A stretch of DNA of 64,000 nucleotides from Moraxella sp. (GTDB lineage: Bacteria > Pseudomonadota > Gammaproteobacteria > Pseudomonadales > Moraxellaceae): the NCBI GenBank assembly GCA_030528385.1, contig JAUMYZ010000007.1, positions 1 to 64,000 of the forward strand, given 5' to 3'. The notes under the pieces are model-generated. The model was not told the origin of the DNA, made no database searches, and saw nothing but the letters and a program-made list of their open reading frames with translations. Positions 10,001 to 17,320 of the stretch are shown here, in pieces (within the stretch, counting starts at the first letter, position 1; each line of letters starts with the position of its first letter). The translations under genes were made by a program, and so were the position numbers.

Positions 10001-12631
10001 TGCACCTTCTGCTTTGGCACCATAACCAACAGCCACGCCTTTTGCAGAATCAACAATGGCTTTTGAGCCAACGGCAACTGACTTATCGCCCTTAGCCTGA
10101 GCTTCTGAGCCGACAGCAATCGCCACGTGTTTTTCAGATTTTGCCAAAGAACCAATCGCAATGCCACCAGCGGCAGCACTGGCAACATTTGCCTGAGCAC
10201 CAACAGCAATGCCCTGTCCAGCATTAGCTTGAGAAGCGTCGCCCAACGCCACCGTGCCACGACCGATACCTTGGGCGTTACGACCGATAGAGATGGCGGC
10301 TTTACCTGTGGCTTTGGTGGTGTTTGAACCGATGGCAATCATGCCTTCACGGTCGCCAACACCATCACCTGCCAACAATTCTGTTTTAACACCGCGACCA
10401 ATGGCAATAGAATCTTCAACAGGTGCTTGTGCCAAACGTCCAATCGCCACCGCGTCATTACCAGAAGCATGTGCCCATTCGCCCATAGAGATGGTGTTGC
10501 GTGCAGTAGAAAACACTTCACCGTCAATCATTCTGGTGGCTTCGTTATTGGGTGTGTTTAATTTACTGGCACGTCCAGCATGGCGACCGATGGCAATATT
10601 GGAATTGCCCGAGCTATAACCACCTGCGTCTTTACCAATGGCCACATTGTCATGACCTAAGGCATTGACCCCTGCACGCGAAGAAATGGCGGTGTTGGTG
10701 TTGCCTGTAATAATGGCATTATCGGTCGCTCCTTGCCCAGCAGAAAACGCTTGCATGGCGGTTTTAACGGTAGCATTTGTTTTATCTACACCACCTGTTT
10801 TATTACCAATAGACACACCTTCGCCATAAGTGCTGTTATAGCCACCACTGCCTGCTTGATAACCGATATTAACACCATAATTATTATTGATGGTGCCCTT
10901 GCCTGCTTCATTGCCAATACTGGTTACATTGACCAAACCATTGGCACTGGTTTTGCCCGCTTTGGTGCGACCAGTGATGTCATTGGCAGTGTTTGTGCCT
11001 TTGTTTGCCAAGTCCACGCCTGCCGAGCCAGATTGGCGACCGATGGAGATGGTGTTTAAATCAGCCGCTTTGGCAGTATCGCCAATAGCAACAGCACTGT
11101 TGGCAGATGACACACTGTGTGCACCCACCGCAACACTGCGATGACTTTGAGCATCTGCGGACACACCAACGGCGGTGGCACCTTCGCCTTTTGCTTTGGT
11201 GTAGACACCCACCGCCGTTGAGCTATCGCCTGACGCTGCATTGGCATAGTTGCCTGCTTTATACTCTTCGGTGGTCATAGTGCCCTTACCAGCACCATCA
11301 CCGATTGCCACCGCAGATGTTCCCACAGCATGAGCGTCATTACCAGCAGCAAAAGAATTTTTCCCTTTGGCTTCAGATGCTTGACCAATGGCGGTTGCAT
11401 TCACTCCCGATGTGTTGCTTTCTGAACCAACAGCCACCGCACCATTGGCTGTTGCTTTGGCTTCTGTGCCCATGGCAATGGCATGATTAGACGTTGCGTT
11501 GGTACGCACACCAATGGCAACAGAATTGGCACCTGTGGTTTTATAGGCGGCTGGGATTTCTGGATTTTGGTCTGTGCCTGTACCAACCACCTTTGGCTGA
11601 TAATTGGCTTGCTGACCAATAGCAATGGCACCATTGGCACCAGCATTGGCAGTATTGCCCATGGCAACGGCGTTGTCGCCCAAGGCACGGCTACCATTAC
11701 CGACAGCGGCTGAAGTAGTGCCAAAGGCTTTGGCTTGCTGACCCACAGCAACACCAGCCGCTTTGGTTGCCAAAGCTCTGGTACCGATGGCAACACTGTT
11801 GGCAGTTTCAATATATTTGACGTCTTTTTCACCATTAGACAAGCCCGTGTTACCATCAATAATGGCAACTTTTCTGGTTTTGGCGTTGATTTGTGTCTCT
11901 GTGGAGCCAGCACTTTCTGCCGATTGAATGGCTTCTTCTGTGTTGGCATAGGTGCCGATGACGACGTTATGAGTGCCTTTTAGATTTGCAGCAGCACTGG
12001 TGCCCATGACAGTGTTGTTATTCACGCCCAGTCCGTTTTTCAAAGCACCATCACCAAGAGCAATGTTACGACCTTCTCCACTCGCGGGAGATGCCGCATT
12101 CCAGCCCGCCTGACGACCAACAGAAACGTCCCACTGCCCATTAGCCTGTGCATTTTGTCCTACTGCGATGGCTTGCTCGGCAGCGGCTTTGGCACGGTCG
12201 CCCACAGCAACAGCAGAAGTGCCCGCACTGCTGGCTGATATACCAACAGCGACGCTGCTTTCGCCTGTATTGGTCGCACCTTTGCCAAGCACAACAGATT
12301 TGGCGGGCTTGCCAGCAACAGTATCCACAGAAGTGGTGGTCTCATCACCACAAATGACGGTTTGGCTTTCATCATCATAAACGCAGTAGTTGCTATTGCC
12401 ACTTGAGCTGTTAGTGCTTGTTATTGGTGCTGCCATCACCTGCCCGCCCAACACCAACAAAGACGCTGACGCCAGTGCTGTATAAACAAAACGCATTCCC
12501 TTTAGGCTCTTGGGTGTGTCGCCTGCCACACTACTGCGACTGCTAGATTTGCCTTGCGCAGTGGCATATTCACTCACCGCCGTCCAAGTTTGTGTGGATT
12601 TGTTCCAAATAACACGATATATTTTATTCAT
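1055..12631 (-). CDS. ataA: Giant trimeric autotransporter adhesin (AtaA/YadA-like)
   Basis: A 3858-residue type Vc secreted adhesin. It starts with an extended signal peptide region (MNKIYRVIWNKSTQTWTAVS), and the hydrophobic signal ends near VMAA (about residue 68). Residues about 120-1035 are YadA-like head repeats (motifs such as SVAVG..A.A.G). A long stalk with some 16 neck motifs of the DAVNVSQLK type follows. A second short head lies near 3585-3690, and the C-terminal YadA membrane anchor ends in Phe. The start at 12631 was chosen for the extended signal motif and a GGAG Shine-Dalgarno sequence; longer in-frame starts upstream lack both. AtaA of Acinetobacter Tol 5 has a similar size and the same head-stalk-head-stalk-anchor plan. 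The expected role is adhesion to host tissue, abiotic surfaces or other cells. Long near-identical internal repeats suggest size variation by recombination. No long homopolymer was seen in the promoter region. Confidence 0.95.
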   Translation of the reverse strand: MNKIYRVIWNKSTQTWTAVSEYATAQGKSSSRSSVAGDTPKSLKGMRFVYTALASASLLVLGGQVMAAPITSTNSSSGNSNYCVYDDESQTVICGDETTTSVDTVAGKPAKSVVLGKGATNTGESSVAVGISASSAGTSAVAVGDRAKAAAEQAIAVGQNAQANGQWDVSVGRQAGWNAASPASGEGRNIALGDGALKNGLGVNNNTVMGTSAAANLKGTHNVVIGTYANTEEAIQSAESAGSTETQINAKTRKVAIIDGNTGLSNGEKDVKYIETANSVAIGTRALATKAAGVAVGQQAKAFGTTSAAVGNGSRALGDNAVAMGNTANAGANGAIAIGQQANYQPKVVGTGTDQNPEIPAAYKTTGANSVAIGVRTNATSNHAIAMGTEAKATANGAVAVGSESNTSGVNATAIGQASEAKGKNSFAAGNDAHAVGTSAVAIGDGAGKGTMTTEEYKAGNYANAASGDSSTAVGVYTKAKGEGATAVGVSADAQSHRSVAVGAHSVSSANSAVAIGDTAKAADLNTISIGRQSGSAGVDLANKGTNTANDITGRTKAGKTSANGLVNVTSIGNEAGKGTINNNYGVNIGYQAGSGGYNSTYGEGVSIGNKTGGVDKTNATVKTAMQAFSAGQGATDNAIITGNTNTAISSRAGVNALGHDNVAIGKDAGGYSSGNSNIAIGRHAGRASKLNTPNNEATRMIDGEVFSTARNTISMGEWAHASGNDAVAIGRLAQAPVEDSIAIGRGVKTELLAGDGVGDREGMIAIGSNTTKATGKAAISIGRNAQGIGRGTVALGDASQANAGQGIAVGAQANVASAAAGGIAIGSLAKSEKHVAIAVGSEAQAKGDKSVAVGSKAIVDSAKGVAVGYGAKAEGAETANIAIGDSAYTNASGALAIGIGASAKGLDVVTTNNQGVPTNDKAKPYNAIAIGTGANVDTLAAGANGVQERSTDAIAIGTNAKANYASTIAIGYGAKANTKSSATAIGLNSDAKGWKSLAVGVSAVAKQTDSVALGSDSVADTGINQIGADPLNAQTDKNNHTWKSTKAAVSVGNVAGGVTRQITSVAAGTQDTDAVNVAQLKAAGFIVNTTNTANGELGAKTVGTTKDDDDKVQNGETLTIEADKNIKVTQTGAKVTIATKDDVEFSTVTTKDNAGNQTLLNGTGLTITPTGGNNPVSLTSTGLNNGGHKILGVADGNIAQGSTNAVNGGQLFTTNTKVDTNTANIAKGLNFAGNTGEFKRELGDKVTISGGLADGKSASNSNIRTVADNGKIDIQIADAPVFTGVVKGHGFDASGQKITNVAQGDSANDAVNVAQLEKAINDVKVQSLTKVESNSPFSYINSNGDLLKRDIDSDDSVKYYKVSDGTEYTPTSDDDITITALNPKKSQTSVSVKVGNVSAGTDDEDAVNVSQLKDVVKALGGSAAVDGSGNITQPSYKVAGNTFNTVGAAIEKLDKEVANPLKFVGDNAGEKVERKLNEELKVKGGADQTKLSENNIGVVGNVNDKSLTIKLAKDVDLGADGSLTAGDSKVNNDGLTITKSGKQPVSLTSDGLNNGGNVISNVASNLPATTYNSATQGNPSNATKAQSKPADLDGKKTNAATVGDVLNAGWNVQTNGNDTDFVKPYDTVNFADGDGTSVSSETDGDKTTFKVNVLTPVVYTDENGNKLYKQADGSFRTQPNGGGDLVDPPNVIASMHGPTGLTNQPVKLANVAAGVANTDAVNVKQLADAGIYETEQNGDVKLDNNGVPKLKGLNFAGNDGTGNSKLGETWKIVGGNAAANAGDPRTFVDGTFSGGNIKTAVKDGAVEITMADSPKFGDIVINAPAVTDTANPTNNRPAGRITGLADGVDDKDAVTVKQLKDKTATTPLTVTNNKVVDLADTDKSKLATAGDIANAINNAGFTLTTAKTNNGELGANATNELIKAGDSVTVEADNNIKLTQADGKITIATKKDVKFDSVTVGEGDNQVVLNNDGVKSGDTTVNNAGITIKAPATSGTSDVKLTANGLNNGGNKITNVAKGTADTDAVNVSQLKDLKTTTDGKLAAFTVGTDKNATAQGITVDKDKARFDIVGADDGKVITQVDGNKIAVDLTADAKDSLAKADSALQSIQVKANGTDVTTLGKDNNTLDITQGDNITVSNDGGKVKVALNQDVAGLNSLTSKTITAGEGTNQVILGNDGVKVGGNTYISGTGLNANNKKVANVADGAITATSKDAVNGSQLFATNQNVTNNANAITGLQNQTFKLQANGDTATAVKASDTVQFLDGDNIVVTRKANDITITTKKDVKFDSVVAAGTKLDSAGLSFVDGAGATVANSPSIAKTGINAGGNKITGVAKGTADTDAVNVSQLKGVATALGGGASINADGTINAPTYNITNPADGAVIKAQNVGDALNALNTAVNNPLTFAADTGSFDRKLGQTTTIKGGVADTSKLSDNNIGVVAKDGALDIKLAKDIAVDSVATGNTTVNSDGIVIKAPATGGTTDVKLTATGLNNGGNKITNVADGEVVAGSKDAVNGGQLFKVKQEVASNTANIAKGLSFAGNTGEFNSQLGDKVTVSGGLNDTSITSSNANIRTLAKDGKIDVQIADAPVFAGKVSAKGLDAGNQKITGVANGENATDAVNVDQLSKALGNVTVQNQSLVQANSPFSYVNEAGEQLIRKVAVVNGKSVVTFEKAKDGSVYTGDDISIVALNPKAPQTTLPTTVGNIKAGVKDTDAVNVSQLKAVEAKAEIKTKVTQGDGVAVINKGTAEAPNYEVALNQDSKDSLTKANSALQTIKVKANGADVKELTKDSNELNIKGDDNVKVSNDNGDVKVGLADVVTVGAPTNATGTANNPVKIDGEKGSITGLTNKDLSAADFAKAGRAASEEQLKVVDDFAVKYDKDQAGQPNKDSITLAGTPATPALKGNDDKFTMAGGTALNNVASAGDYTKPENAYKAVNAGDLNNAVADVANKGLSFAANDQSKTANAAIKRSLGETVGIKGGITDNATATSGENVITRTTADGNINIELAKNAKFDSLTTGGTKIDNAGLRFVDSAGATVANSPSIAKTGINAGNQKITGVANGENATDAVNVDQLSKALGNVTVQNQSLVQANSPFSYINEAGEQLIREVKVVNGKNEVAFKKAKDGTTYTGKDITIAALNPVDPQTTLPTTVGNIKAGVKDTDAVNVSQLKGTVAALGGGATINADGTIWQPNYTVTGNVYNNVGDAVQALNSEVAKPLTFIDDNGKKVARKLGENITVKGGATGNLTKNNIGVVANPTTGELNVQLAEAVNLGQNGSVAMGNSVVNGTGLTIKSPTATNPNNVVSVTANGLNNGGNKIIGVAKGVADTDAVNVSQLKAVEAKAEIKTKVTQGDGVAVINKGTTEAPNYEVALNQATKNNIAQGIAAKNAVDNKGLTFTGDSGTTGVKKLGDAVAITGDKNITTTATAAGVQVALNDTILVNSAEIGGVTVNNTGINMGDKQITGLASGLNGKTLDDIKTDPNAAERSNAATVGDLATVQSNVTNITNNVLGGNYVDDDGELTANGKLALKTYDVSGQEGTTDNTIISAIKNMNEGGIKYFHTNDGTNKPAGAKDNNTEDSNASGAYATAVGFRANAEGENALAFGKGSQALAKNAIAIGTGNIVRGENSGAIGDPSIINGSNSYSVGNNNTVATNSTFVLGNDVSQTVDNSVFLGDKSSSTGVHTIAQGGNYTYAGANDANVAGVVGDTAPVGVVSVGSEGGQTRQIQNVAAGVVSPSSTDAINGSQLYDTHQVINNVSNHVVNMGNQLNQRIGDVEDKANAGVSSAMAMASLPQAYIPGKSMLTGGLATYNGEGAVAVGLSKLSDNGRWVLKMSGSADTKGNAGASIGAGFHF
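2497..2635. repeat. Direct repeat in adhesin gene, 139 bp, copy 1 of 2
   Basis: Positions 2497-2635 match 4351-4489 over 139 bp, with one mismatch that I can see (2533 versus 4387). Both copies encode a stalk segment that ends in a neck motif. They are in the same orientation, 1854 bp apart, and lie within one reading frame. Confidence 0.85.
3345..3474. repeat. Direct repeat in adhesin gene, 130 bp, copy 1 of 2
   Basis: Positions 3345-3474 appear identical to 4698-4827 over 130 bp. The repeat encodes the segment with VQNQSLVQANSPFSY and the following neck. The offset is 1353 bp, a multiple of three, so recombination between copies would keep the frame. Confidence 0.85.
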
Positions 12632-13006
12632 AAAAACTCCGGTGGATATTAACGCAACAATGAGTTGAATGTAGTTGCCATATTTCATTGGTTTGCATAA
12701 AAACTCACCACCATTGGTGCAATATTCTCGCCAAGCAAAAAAAGTATTGGCAATGCTTGACACCATTTATGTAATTAAATCATTGTATTAGTAATTTTAT
12801 GTAATTTGGCAATATTTATCTGATTTTATATACCGTTGGTGTTGATACTTTGAAATTTTTTAATTAAAAAATCAAAAAAAACAAACGTTAATTTTGGACA
12901 TTTTTTGACGATTGGAAGTTTTGGACGCGGTCATCAAAGATTTTTAATATTTGTATTTAAACAAAATTTGTTTTAGACTTAGCAAAATTTAGCCAATGAT
13001 TGTCTT
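12632..13006. other. Divergent intergenic region, adhesin and NUDIX genes
   Basis: This 375 bp AT-rich gap separates the divergent adhesin and NUDIX starts. It holds a GGAG Shine-Dalgarno sequence for the adhesin, A/T runs of 7 to 8 (for example near 12739-12745 and 12873-12880), and a small dyad CACCATTGGTG at 12709-12719. I could not assign a convincing -35/-10 pair for either gene. In-frame codons continue upstream of the adhesin start to 12766 but look untranslated. Confidence 0.5.
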
Positions 13007-13576
13007 ATGCCTTTTTGTTTACAATGCGGCAGTCCTGCCCACCGAGCCATACCCACAGGCGACAGCAAAGAACGCTTGGTTTGCACGTCGTGCGATTATA
13101 TTCACTACGAAAATCCCAAAATGATTTGTGGTGCGCTTGCTGTTTATGACGACAAGATTTTGCTTTGTCAGCGTGCCATTGAGCCGCGTTATGGACTGTG
13201 GACGCTGCCAGCGGGCTTTATGGAAATTGGCGAAACCATGCAAGAAGGGGCAATGCGCGAAACGACAGAAGAAGCCTGTGCCACCATCACCAACGCCAAG
13301 CTGTATTGTTTGTTTGACATTCCCGTGCTGGGACAAATCCACGCCATGTACCTTGCCAATCTGCAAGACGGTCAATACGGCGTGGGCACAGAGAGCTTGG
13401 CGTGTCAGCTGGTTGACCCCGCCCACATTCCTTGGAAGCACTTGGCATTTAAGACCATCAGCCAAACCTTGCAGCTTTATTTGCAAGACAAAGCCCACCT
13501 AAAAGCCCAAGGACTGGACAGCACAGATTTTACTTTGTATCCCTTACGTCAAATCTGTATCAGTGCGCACCGCTAA
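13007..13576 (+). CDS. NUDIX hydrolase with N-terminal zinc ribbon
   Basis: A 189-residue NUDIX-family pyrophosphohydrolase, probably cytoplasmic, acting on a nucleoside diphosphate-X substrate that cannot be named from sequence. The N-terminus has two CxxC pairs (FCLQCG and VCTSCD) followed by HYENPK, the small zinc-ribbon module of the NudC-like/Nudix_N_2 group. The NUDIX box is at about residues 70-92, with G(FMEIG)E, then REttEEA, which retains the catalytic Glu residues. No clear Shine-Dalgarno sequence precedes the ATG. The gene is convergent with, and overlaps by 4 bp, the acetyltransferase gene on the other strand. It is shorter than NADH pyrophosphatase NudC (about 257 residues), so it is not called NudC. 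Confidence 0.88.
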   Translation: MPFCLQCGSPAHRAIPTGDSKERLVCTSCDYIHYENPKMICGALAVYDDKILLCQRAIEPRYGLWTLPAGFMEIGETMQEGAMRETTEEACATITNAKLYCLFDIPVLGQIHAMYLANLQDGQYGVGTESLACQLVDPAHIPWKHLAFKTISQTLQLYLQDKAHLKAQGLDSTDFTLYPLRQICISAHR

Positions 13577-14055
13577 TTGACCGACAGCCACTTTTGCATA
13601 ATCAGCGCGTCCATTTTTCCTGATTTGGTGTGATAATAGTGTTTGCGCCTGTCAAGCTGCTCAAAACCAACAGAGTGATACAAAGCAAGAGCAGGCGCGT
13701 TATCAGCTCTGACTTCCAAGAGTATTTTTTGTGCTGGCGTGTCTTGACAAAGACGAACAAACGCCCCAATCAACGCCTTGGCAATGCCTTGCCCTTGGCA
13801 CTCAAAATCCACCGCAATGCGCAATATTTCTGCCATCTCAAAGACGATTTGATACACACAATAACCAAGCACCTTGTCCTTGTCATCTAGCGCCAACAGC
13901 AGCCCTGCGCCAAACTGCGCCAAAACCGCTTTGATGGCGGGCAGCTGCCAAGCGTCTTCAAAGTGCAACCTTTCTATGTTGGCAATTTGTGCCAATAAGG
14001 CTTGCTGATGGGGTTGTAGGTGTGCAGCTTGTTTGATTGTCCACGTCGGTAACAT
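13573..14055 (-). CDS. rimI: GNAT N-acetyltransferase, RimI-like
   Basis: A 160-residue GNAT-fold acetyltransferase resembling RimI, which acetylates the N-terminal Ala of ribosomal protein S18. The acetyl-CoA binding motif is visible as RIAVDFECQGQGIAKAL. The C-terminal part (LEVRADNAPALALYHSVGF) is the conserved RimI-type segment N..A..LY...GF. The start at 14055 was chosen because upstream in-frame residues look non-coding (they overlap the divergent rnr leader) and an AAGG element precedes this ATG. The gene is divergent from rnr, 67 bp apart. Acetylation of S18 is inferred from family resemblance; other GNAT substrates are possible. Confidence 0.78.
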   Translation of the reverse strand: MLPTWTIKQAAHLQPHQQALLAQIANIERLHFEDAWQLPAIKAVLAQFGAGLLLALDDKDKVLGYCVYQIVFEMAEILRIAVDFECQGQGIAKALIGAFVRLCQDTPAQKILLEVRADNAPALALYHSVGFEQLDRRKHYYHTKSGKMDALIMQKWLSVN

Positions 14056-14122
14056 AACACGCCTTATAAATTGATGAACAAATGTGATATGATACCCCAA
14101 CTTTGACATTAAGAGCAGCCAC

Positions 14123-16321
14123 ATGAAAAATAAAAACAATCCCCTTTGGAACGACCCCAACGCCCAAGACGAAGCCAACAAATACCAAAACCCCATTCCA
14201 TCACGCCTGCTGATTTTACAGACCATCGCTCAATTCACCAATAACGGCGAACCAGCCACCACCGAGAATTTGGGGCTGCACTTTGGCATACTTGGTGATG
14301 AAGAACGTTTTTTTGCGCTTAATAACCGCCTAAAAGCCATGTTGCGAGACAGCCAGCTAGAGCGCACCGACGGCATTCATTTTAGTGTTGCGCCCTTACC
14401 CACCACCGTTACAGGGGTGGTAACGTGCAACGCCAAGGGCTTTGGCTACCTGTTGTTGCCTGACGCGCCCGATTTGTTTTTGCACGAAAAACAGCTGCGC
14501 GTGGTTTTTGATGGCGACACCGTTGAAGCCGTTGCCACCGAGTTTAAAGGCAAAACCGAAGGCCGTATCCAGCAAGTCATCAAGCGCGCCAGCCTTGAGT
14601 TTGTTGGCACACTACAAAACGACGATGACGGTTATTTTGTGCAACTGTCGGGAGCCAACAGCCATCAACCCATCACCGTTACCAACGACAATGTCTTTAC
14701 ACTCGGAGCGAGCGTTGGCGACAGTGTCAAGGTGGCACTGATTGATTTGCCCACTTACCAAGAGTTTGCCACAGGCAAAATCACCGAGCTTTTGACCAAC
14801 CTAAATGACCGAGAATTGATTATCCAAACCATGTTGCACCATCACAATATCCCCCACGAATTTAGCCCTGCGGCACTGACCCAAGCCAACAGCTACCAAG
14901 AACCAAGTGCTGCCGACTGGGCAACACGCACCGATTTGCGCGATTTGCCTTTAATCACCATTGATGGCGAAGACGCGCGCGATTTTGACGATGCGGTCTT
15001 TGCTTGCAAACGCGCGGGCGGCAATTATCGGGTGGTGGTTGCCATCGCTGACGTCAGCCACTACGTAACACCCAGCTCCGCACTGGACATGGACGCTTAT
15101 GAGCGCGGCACGAGTATCTATTTTCCCAATCAAGTCATCCCCATGCTGCCTGAAGTGCTCTGCAATGGACTGTGCTCACTCAACCCCAAAAAAGACCGCC
15201 TGTGCATGGTTGCTGACATTAAAGTGTCGCGCACAGGCAAGGTTACTGGCTACGAGTTTTATCCTGCGGTCATGCACTCAAAAGCACGCCTAACTTACAA
15301 CCAAGTCAATGCCTATTTTAATGACCCCACCAACGAAACCTTGCCCGACGAGCTGACCAACAACGCCCAAGTGTGCAAATCGCTAGACACGTTGTATCAA
15401 GTTTATCAGCTATTGGACAAAAAGCGCACAGAGCGCGGGGCGATGACGTTTGAAACCAGCGAAACTTATGTCGTTTTTGATGACGATGGCGACATCAAAG
15501 ACATCAAAACGCGCACCCGCGGCGACGCCCACAAACTCATTGAAGAGTGCATGTTGCTTGCCAATACTTGCGCTGCCAACTTTGCGCTCAAGCACGAGCT
15601 GCCTGTGTTGTATCGCAACCATCACAAGCCCAATGACGAAAAAAGCGCGCGTCTGGCTGAATACCTAAAAACCTTTGGCTTGCCCTTTCCCAGCGAAGCG
15701 CCCACCCACGCCGATTATCAGCGGGTGATTGATGCCACCAAAGCGCGTCCCGACGTTGCCAATATCCATAGTCAACTGCTGCGCTCTATGATGCAAGCAC
15801 AATACAGTCCCGACAACATTGGGCATTTTGGATTGGCGTATGATGAGTACAGCCATTTTACCAGCCCCATTCGTCGTTATCCTGACCTAATGCTTCATCG
15901 CGCCATCAAAGCCCAAGTTACTGGCGTCAAACCCCAACAGCCCATTTACAAAAACCTAGACGACGCAGGCGAACAAACGTCCAACACCGAGCGACGCGCC
16001 GAAGAAGTCAGCCGCCATGTAGAAACGTGGCTCAAATGCCATTATATGCAGCGCCGAATTGGCGAAGAGTTTGCAGGGACGATTACCGCCGTTACCAATT
16101 TTGGTGTGTTTGTTACCCTAAACGCACTGTTCATTGATGGTTTGGTGCATATTTCGCATTTGGGTCAAGAGTTTTTTGAGTATGACGAAAAACAGCAAAA
16201 ACTCATCGGCGAGACTGGCAGCAGCTTTGCTTTGGGTGAACAAGTACTGATTAAAGTGGTGGGCGTGAACATGGATTTGCTGCAGATTGACTTTGTGCTA
16301 CTACAAAAGTTGCCAAACTGA
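14123..16321 (+). CDS. rnr: Ribonuclease R
   Basis: A 732-residue 3'-5' exoribonuclease of the RNase II/RNB family, which degrades structured RNA, rRNA fragments and mRNA decay intermediates. It has an N-terminal winged-helix segment (about 25-80), cold-shock OB domains, the RNB catalytic domain with its Asp cluster (GEDARDFDDAVF, about residue 280) and a C-terminal S1 domain (GTITAVTNFGVFV). It is shorter than E. coli RNase R (813) and ends just after S1, so the usual lysine-rich tail is missing. A likely extended -10 (TG-A-TATGAT, 14085-14093) lies about 30 bp upstream, and AAGAG precedes the ATG. RNase II is the main alternative, but the N-terminal helix-turn-helix favours RNase R. Confidence 0.92.
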   Translation: MKNKNNPLWNDPNAQDEANKYQNPIPSRLLILQTIAQFTNNGEPATTENLGLHFGILGDEERFFALNNRLKAMLRDSQLERTDGIHFSVAPLPTTVTGVVTCNAKGFGYLLLPDAPDLFLHEKQLRVVFDGDTVEAVATEFKGKTEGRIQQVIKRASLEFVGTLQNDDDGYFVQLSGANSHQPITVTNDNVFTLGASVGDSVKVALIDLPTYQEFATGKITELLTNLNDRELIIQTMLHHHNIPHEFSPAALTQANSYQEPSAADWATRTDLRDLPLITIDGEDARDFDDAVFACKRAGGNYRVVVAIADVSHYVTPSSALDMDAYERGTSIYFPNQVIPMLPEVLCNGLCSLNPKKDRLCMVADIKVSRTGKVTGYEFYPAVMHSKARLTYNQVNAYFNDPTNETLPDELTNNAQVCKSLDTLYQVYQLLDKKRTERGAMTFETSETYVVFDDDGDIKDIKTRTRGDAHKLIEECMLLANTCAANFALKHELPVLYRNHHKPNDEKSARLAEYLKTFGLPFPSEAPTHADYQRVIDATKARPDVANIHSQLLRSMMQAQYSPDNIGHFGLAYDEYSHFTSPIRRYPDLMLHRAIKAQVTGVKPQQPIYKNLDDAGEQTSNTERRAEEVSRHVETWLKCHYMQRRIGEEFAGTITAVTNFGVFVTLNALFIDGLVHISHLGQEFFEYDEKQQKLIGETGSSFALGEQVLIKVVGVNMDLLQIDFVLLQKLPN

Positions 16322-16337
16322 CCCGACCACAAAACAC

Positions 16338-16364
16338 AAAAACCACGCCCCAAACGTGGTTTTT
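16338..16364. terminator. Bidirectional terminator between rnr and metR
   Basis: A perfect 10 bp stem (AAAAACCACG at 16338-16347, CGTGGTTTTT at 16355-16364) has a 7-base loop. It ends in A and T runs on both sides and lies between the convergent rnr and metR stop codons. Confidence 0.9.
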
Positions 16365-16370
16365 CAAACA

Positions 16371-17258
16371 TCAAGGCTTGACAAGCCCTTCAAGCAAACC
16401 CAAAAAGCCTTTCATATAAGCAATCTCTTGGCTGCTGCTGCGCGTGGCGGCATACAACTGACAATAGATACCATCGCCCAGCCTGCGTGAGACCACCCAA
16501 CCTTTTTTTTCGTATTCGGCAGCCACCCAATCAGGCAGTGCCGCCACCCCCCGCTCAGACGCCACCAACTGAATAAGCATGGCAGTCAGCTCAGTGGTGC
16601 GCACCTTTTTGGGCACAACGCCTGCAGGTTCTAAAAATTTGGCGATGATGTCAAGGCGTTTTTGTTCCACAGGATAAGCAATCAAAGTTTGTTCTGCCAA
16701 ATCGCTTGGGGCAACGCTGTTTTGGCTGGCAAGCACGTGCGCAGGCGAGAGCACCAAACGGCTTTCATAAGTAAAAAGCGGCTGATAGCTGACACCATCA
16801 ATGGGCAAATTACTGGCAGTGATGAGCAAATCAATGTCGCCATCTATCAGCATTTGGTGGGGCTCTGGTTCAAAGCCTGTGGCAAAATCCAGCTCCACAT
16901 CGCTGTACTGCTTACGATAACTGTTCAAAATCGGCATTAACCAATCAAAACAGCTATGGCACTCACTTGCCAAACGCAGCCTGCCTGCCTGCCCAAAAGC
17001 AAGCCTTTTGATGTCAGACTTGGTGCGCGCCACTTGGGGCAAGATATTGTCCGCCAACTGCAACACCAATTTGCCTGCGGGCGTAAAAGAAACAGGGCGC
17101 GTGCGGCGATTGACAAGCGTGATGTCGTAGTGGTGTTCAAGCTCTTTTAGTTGATGAGAAATGGCAGACGCTGTTAAATTTAGCTCTTCGGCGGTGGCTG
17201 CCAACGAACCGTGCCGAGACAATGCAGAGAGCATTTGCAGATGACGAATTTCAAGCAT
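16371..17258 (-). CDS. metR: LysR-type regulator MetR
   Basis: A 295-residue LysR-family activator of methionine synthesis genes that senses homocysteine in enterobacteria. The N-terminal winged helix (MLEIRHLQMLSALSRHGSLA, then TASAISHQLKELE) and the effector domain (RLRLASECHSCFDWLMP, RLVLSPAHVLA, IAYPVEQKRLD) follow E. coli MetR closely. The start at 17258 was picked because MetR homologues begin at this residue; a longer in-frame ATG at 17285 has no better ribosome site. The likely target, metE, lies 1.9 kb away on the other strand and is not directly divergent as in E. coli. The metallo-beta-lactamase gene upstream is on the same strand with a 62 bp gap, so the two may be cotranscribed. 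Confidence 0.9.
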   Translation of the reverse strand: MLEIRHLQMLSALSRHGSLAATAEELNLTASAISHQLKELEHHYDITLVNRRTRPVSFTPAGKLVLQLADNILPQVARTKSDIKRLAFGQAGRLRLASECHSCFDWLMPILNSYRKQYSDVELDFATGFEPEPHQMLIDGDIDLLITASNLPIDGVSYQPLFTYESRLVLSPAHVLASQNSVAPSDLAEQTLIAYPVEQKRLDIIAKFLEPAGVVPKKVRTTELTAMLIQLVASERGVAALPDWVAAEYEKKGWVVSRRLGDGIYCQLYAATRSSSQEIAYMKGFLGLLEGLVKP

Positions 17259-17320
17259 ATTTTTAGTATCTATCAGGTGTATCACAAAAAACCAACGTGG
17301 CAGTATGCCATCAGGTTGTT

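Noticed and set aside
1055-12631. CRISPR-like periodic repeats
   Set aside because: The periodicity is at the protein level (head repeats and necks within one ORF), with no uniform repeats separated by unique spacers.
12632-12766. Longer N-terminus for the adhesin starting at 12766 or at an in-frame ATG near 12688
   Set aside because: The extended signal peptide motif starts exactly at 12631 with GGAG upstream; the earlier residues do not resemble secreted-adhesin leaders.
13019-13498. 159-codon minus-strand frame opposite the NUDIX gene
   Set aside because: The NUDIX and zinc-ribbon motifs are on the plus strand; the antisense frame has no recognisable features.
16503-16510. A8 run within metR as a second phase-variation site
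   Set aside because: The gene is in frame, the run encodes ordinary Glu-Lys-Lys codons, and short A runs are common in this genome (for example in pilJ).
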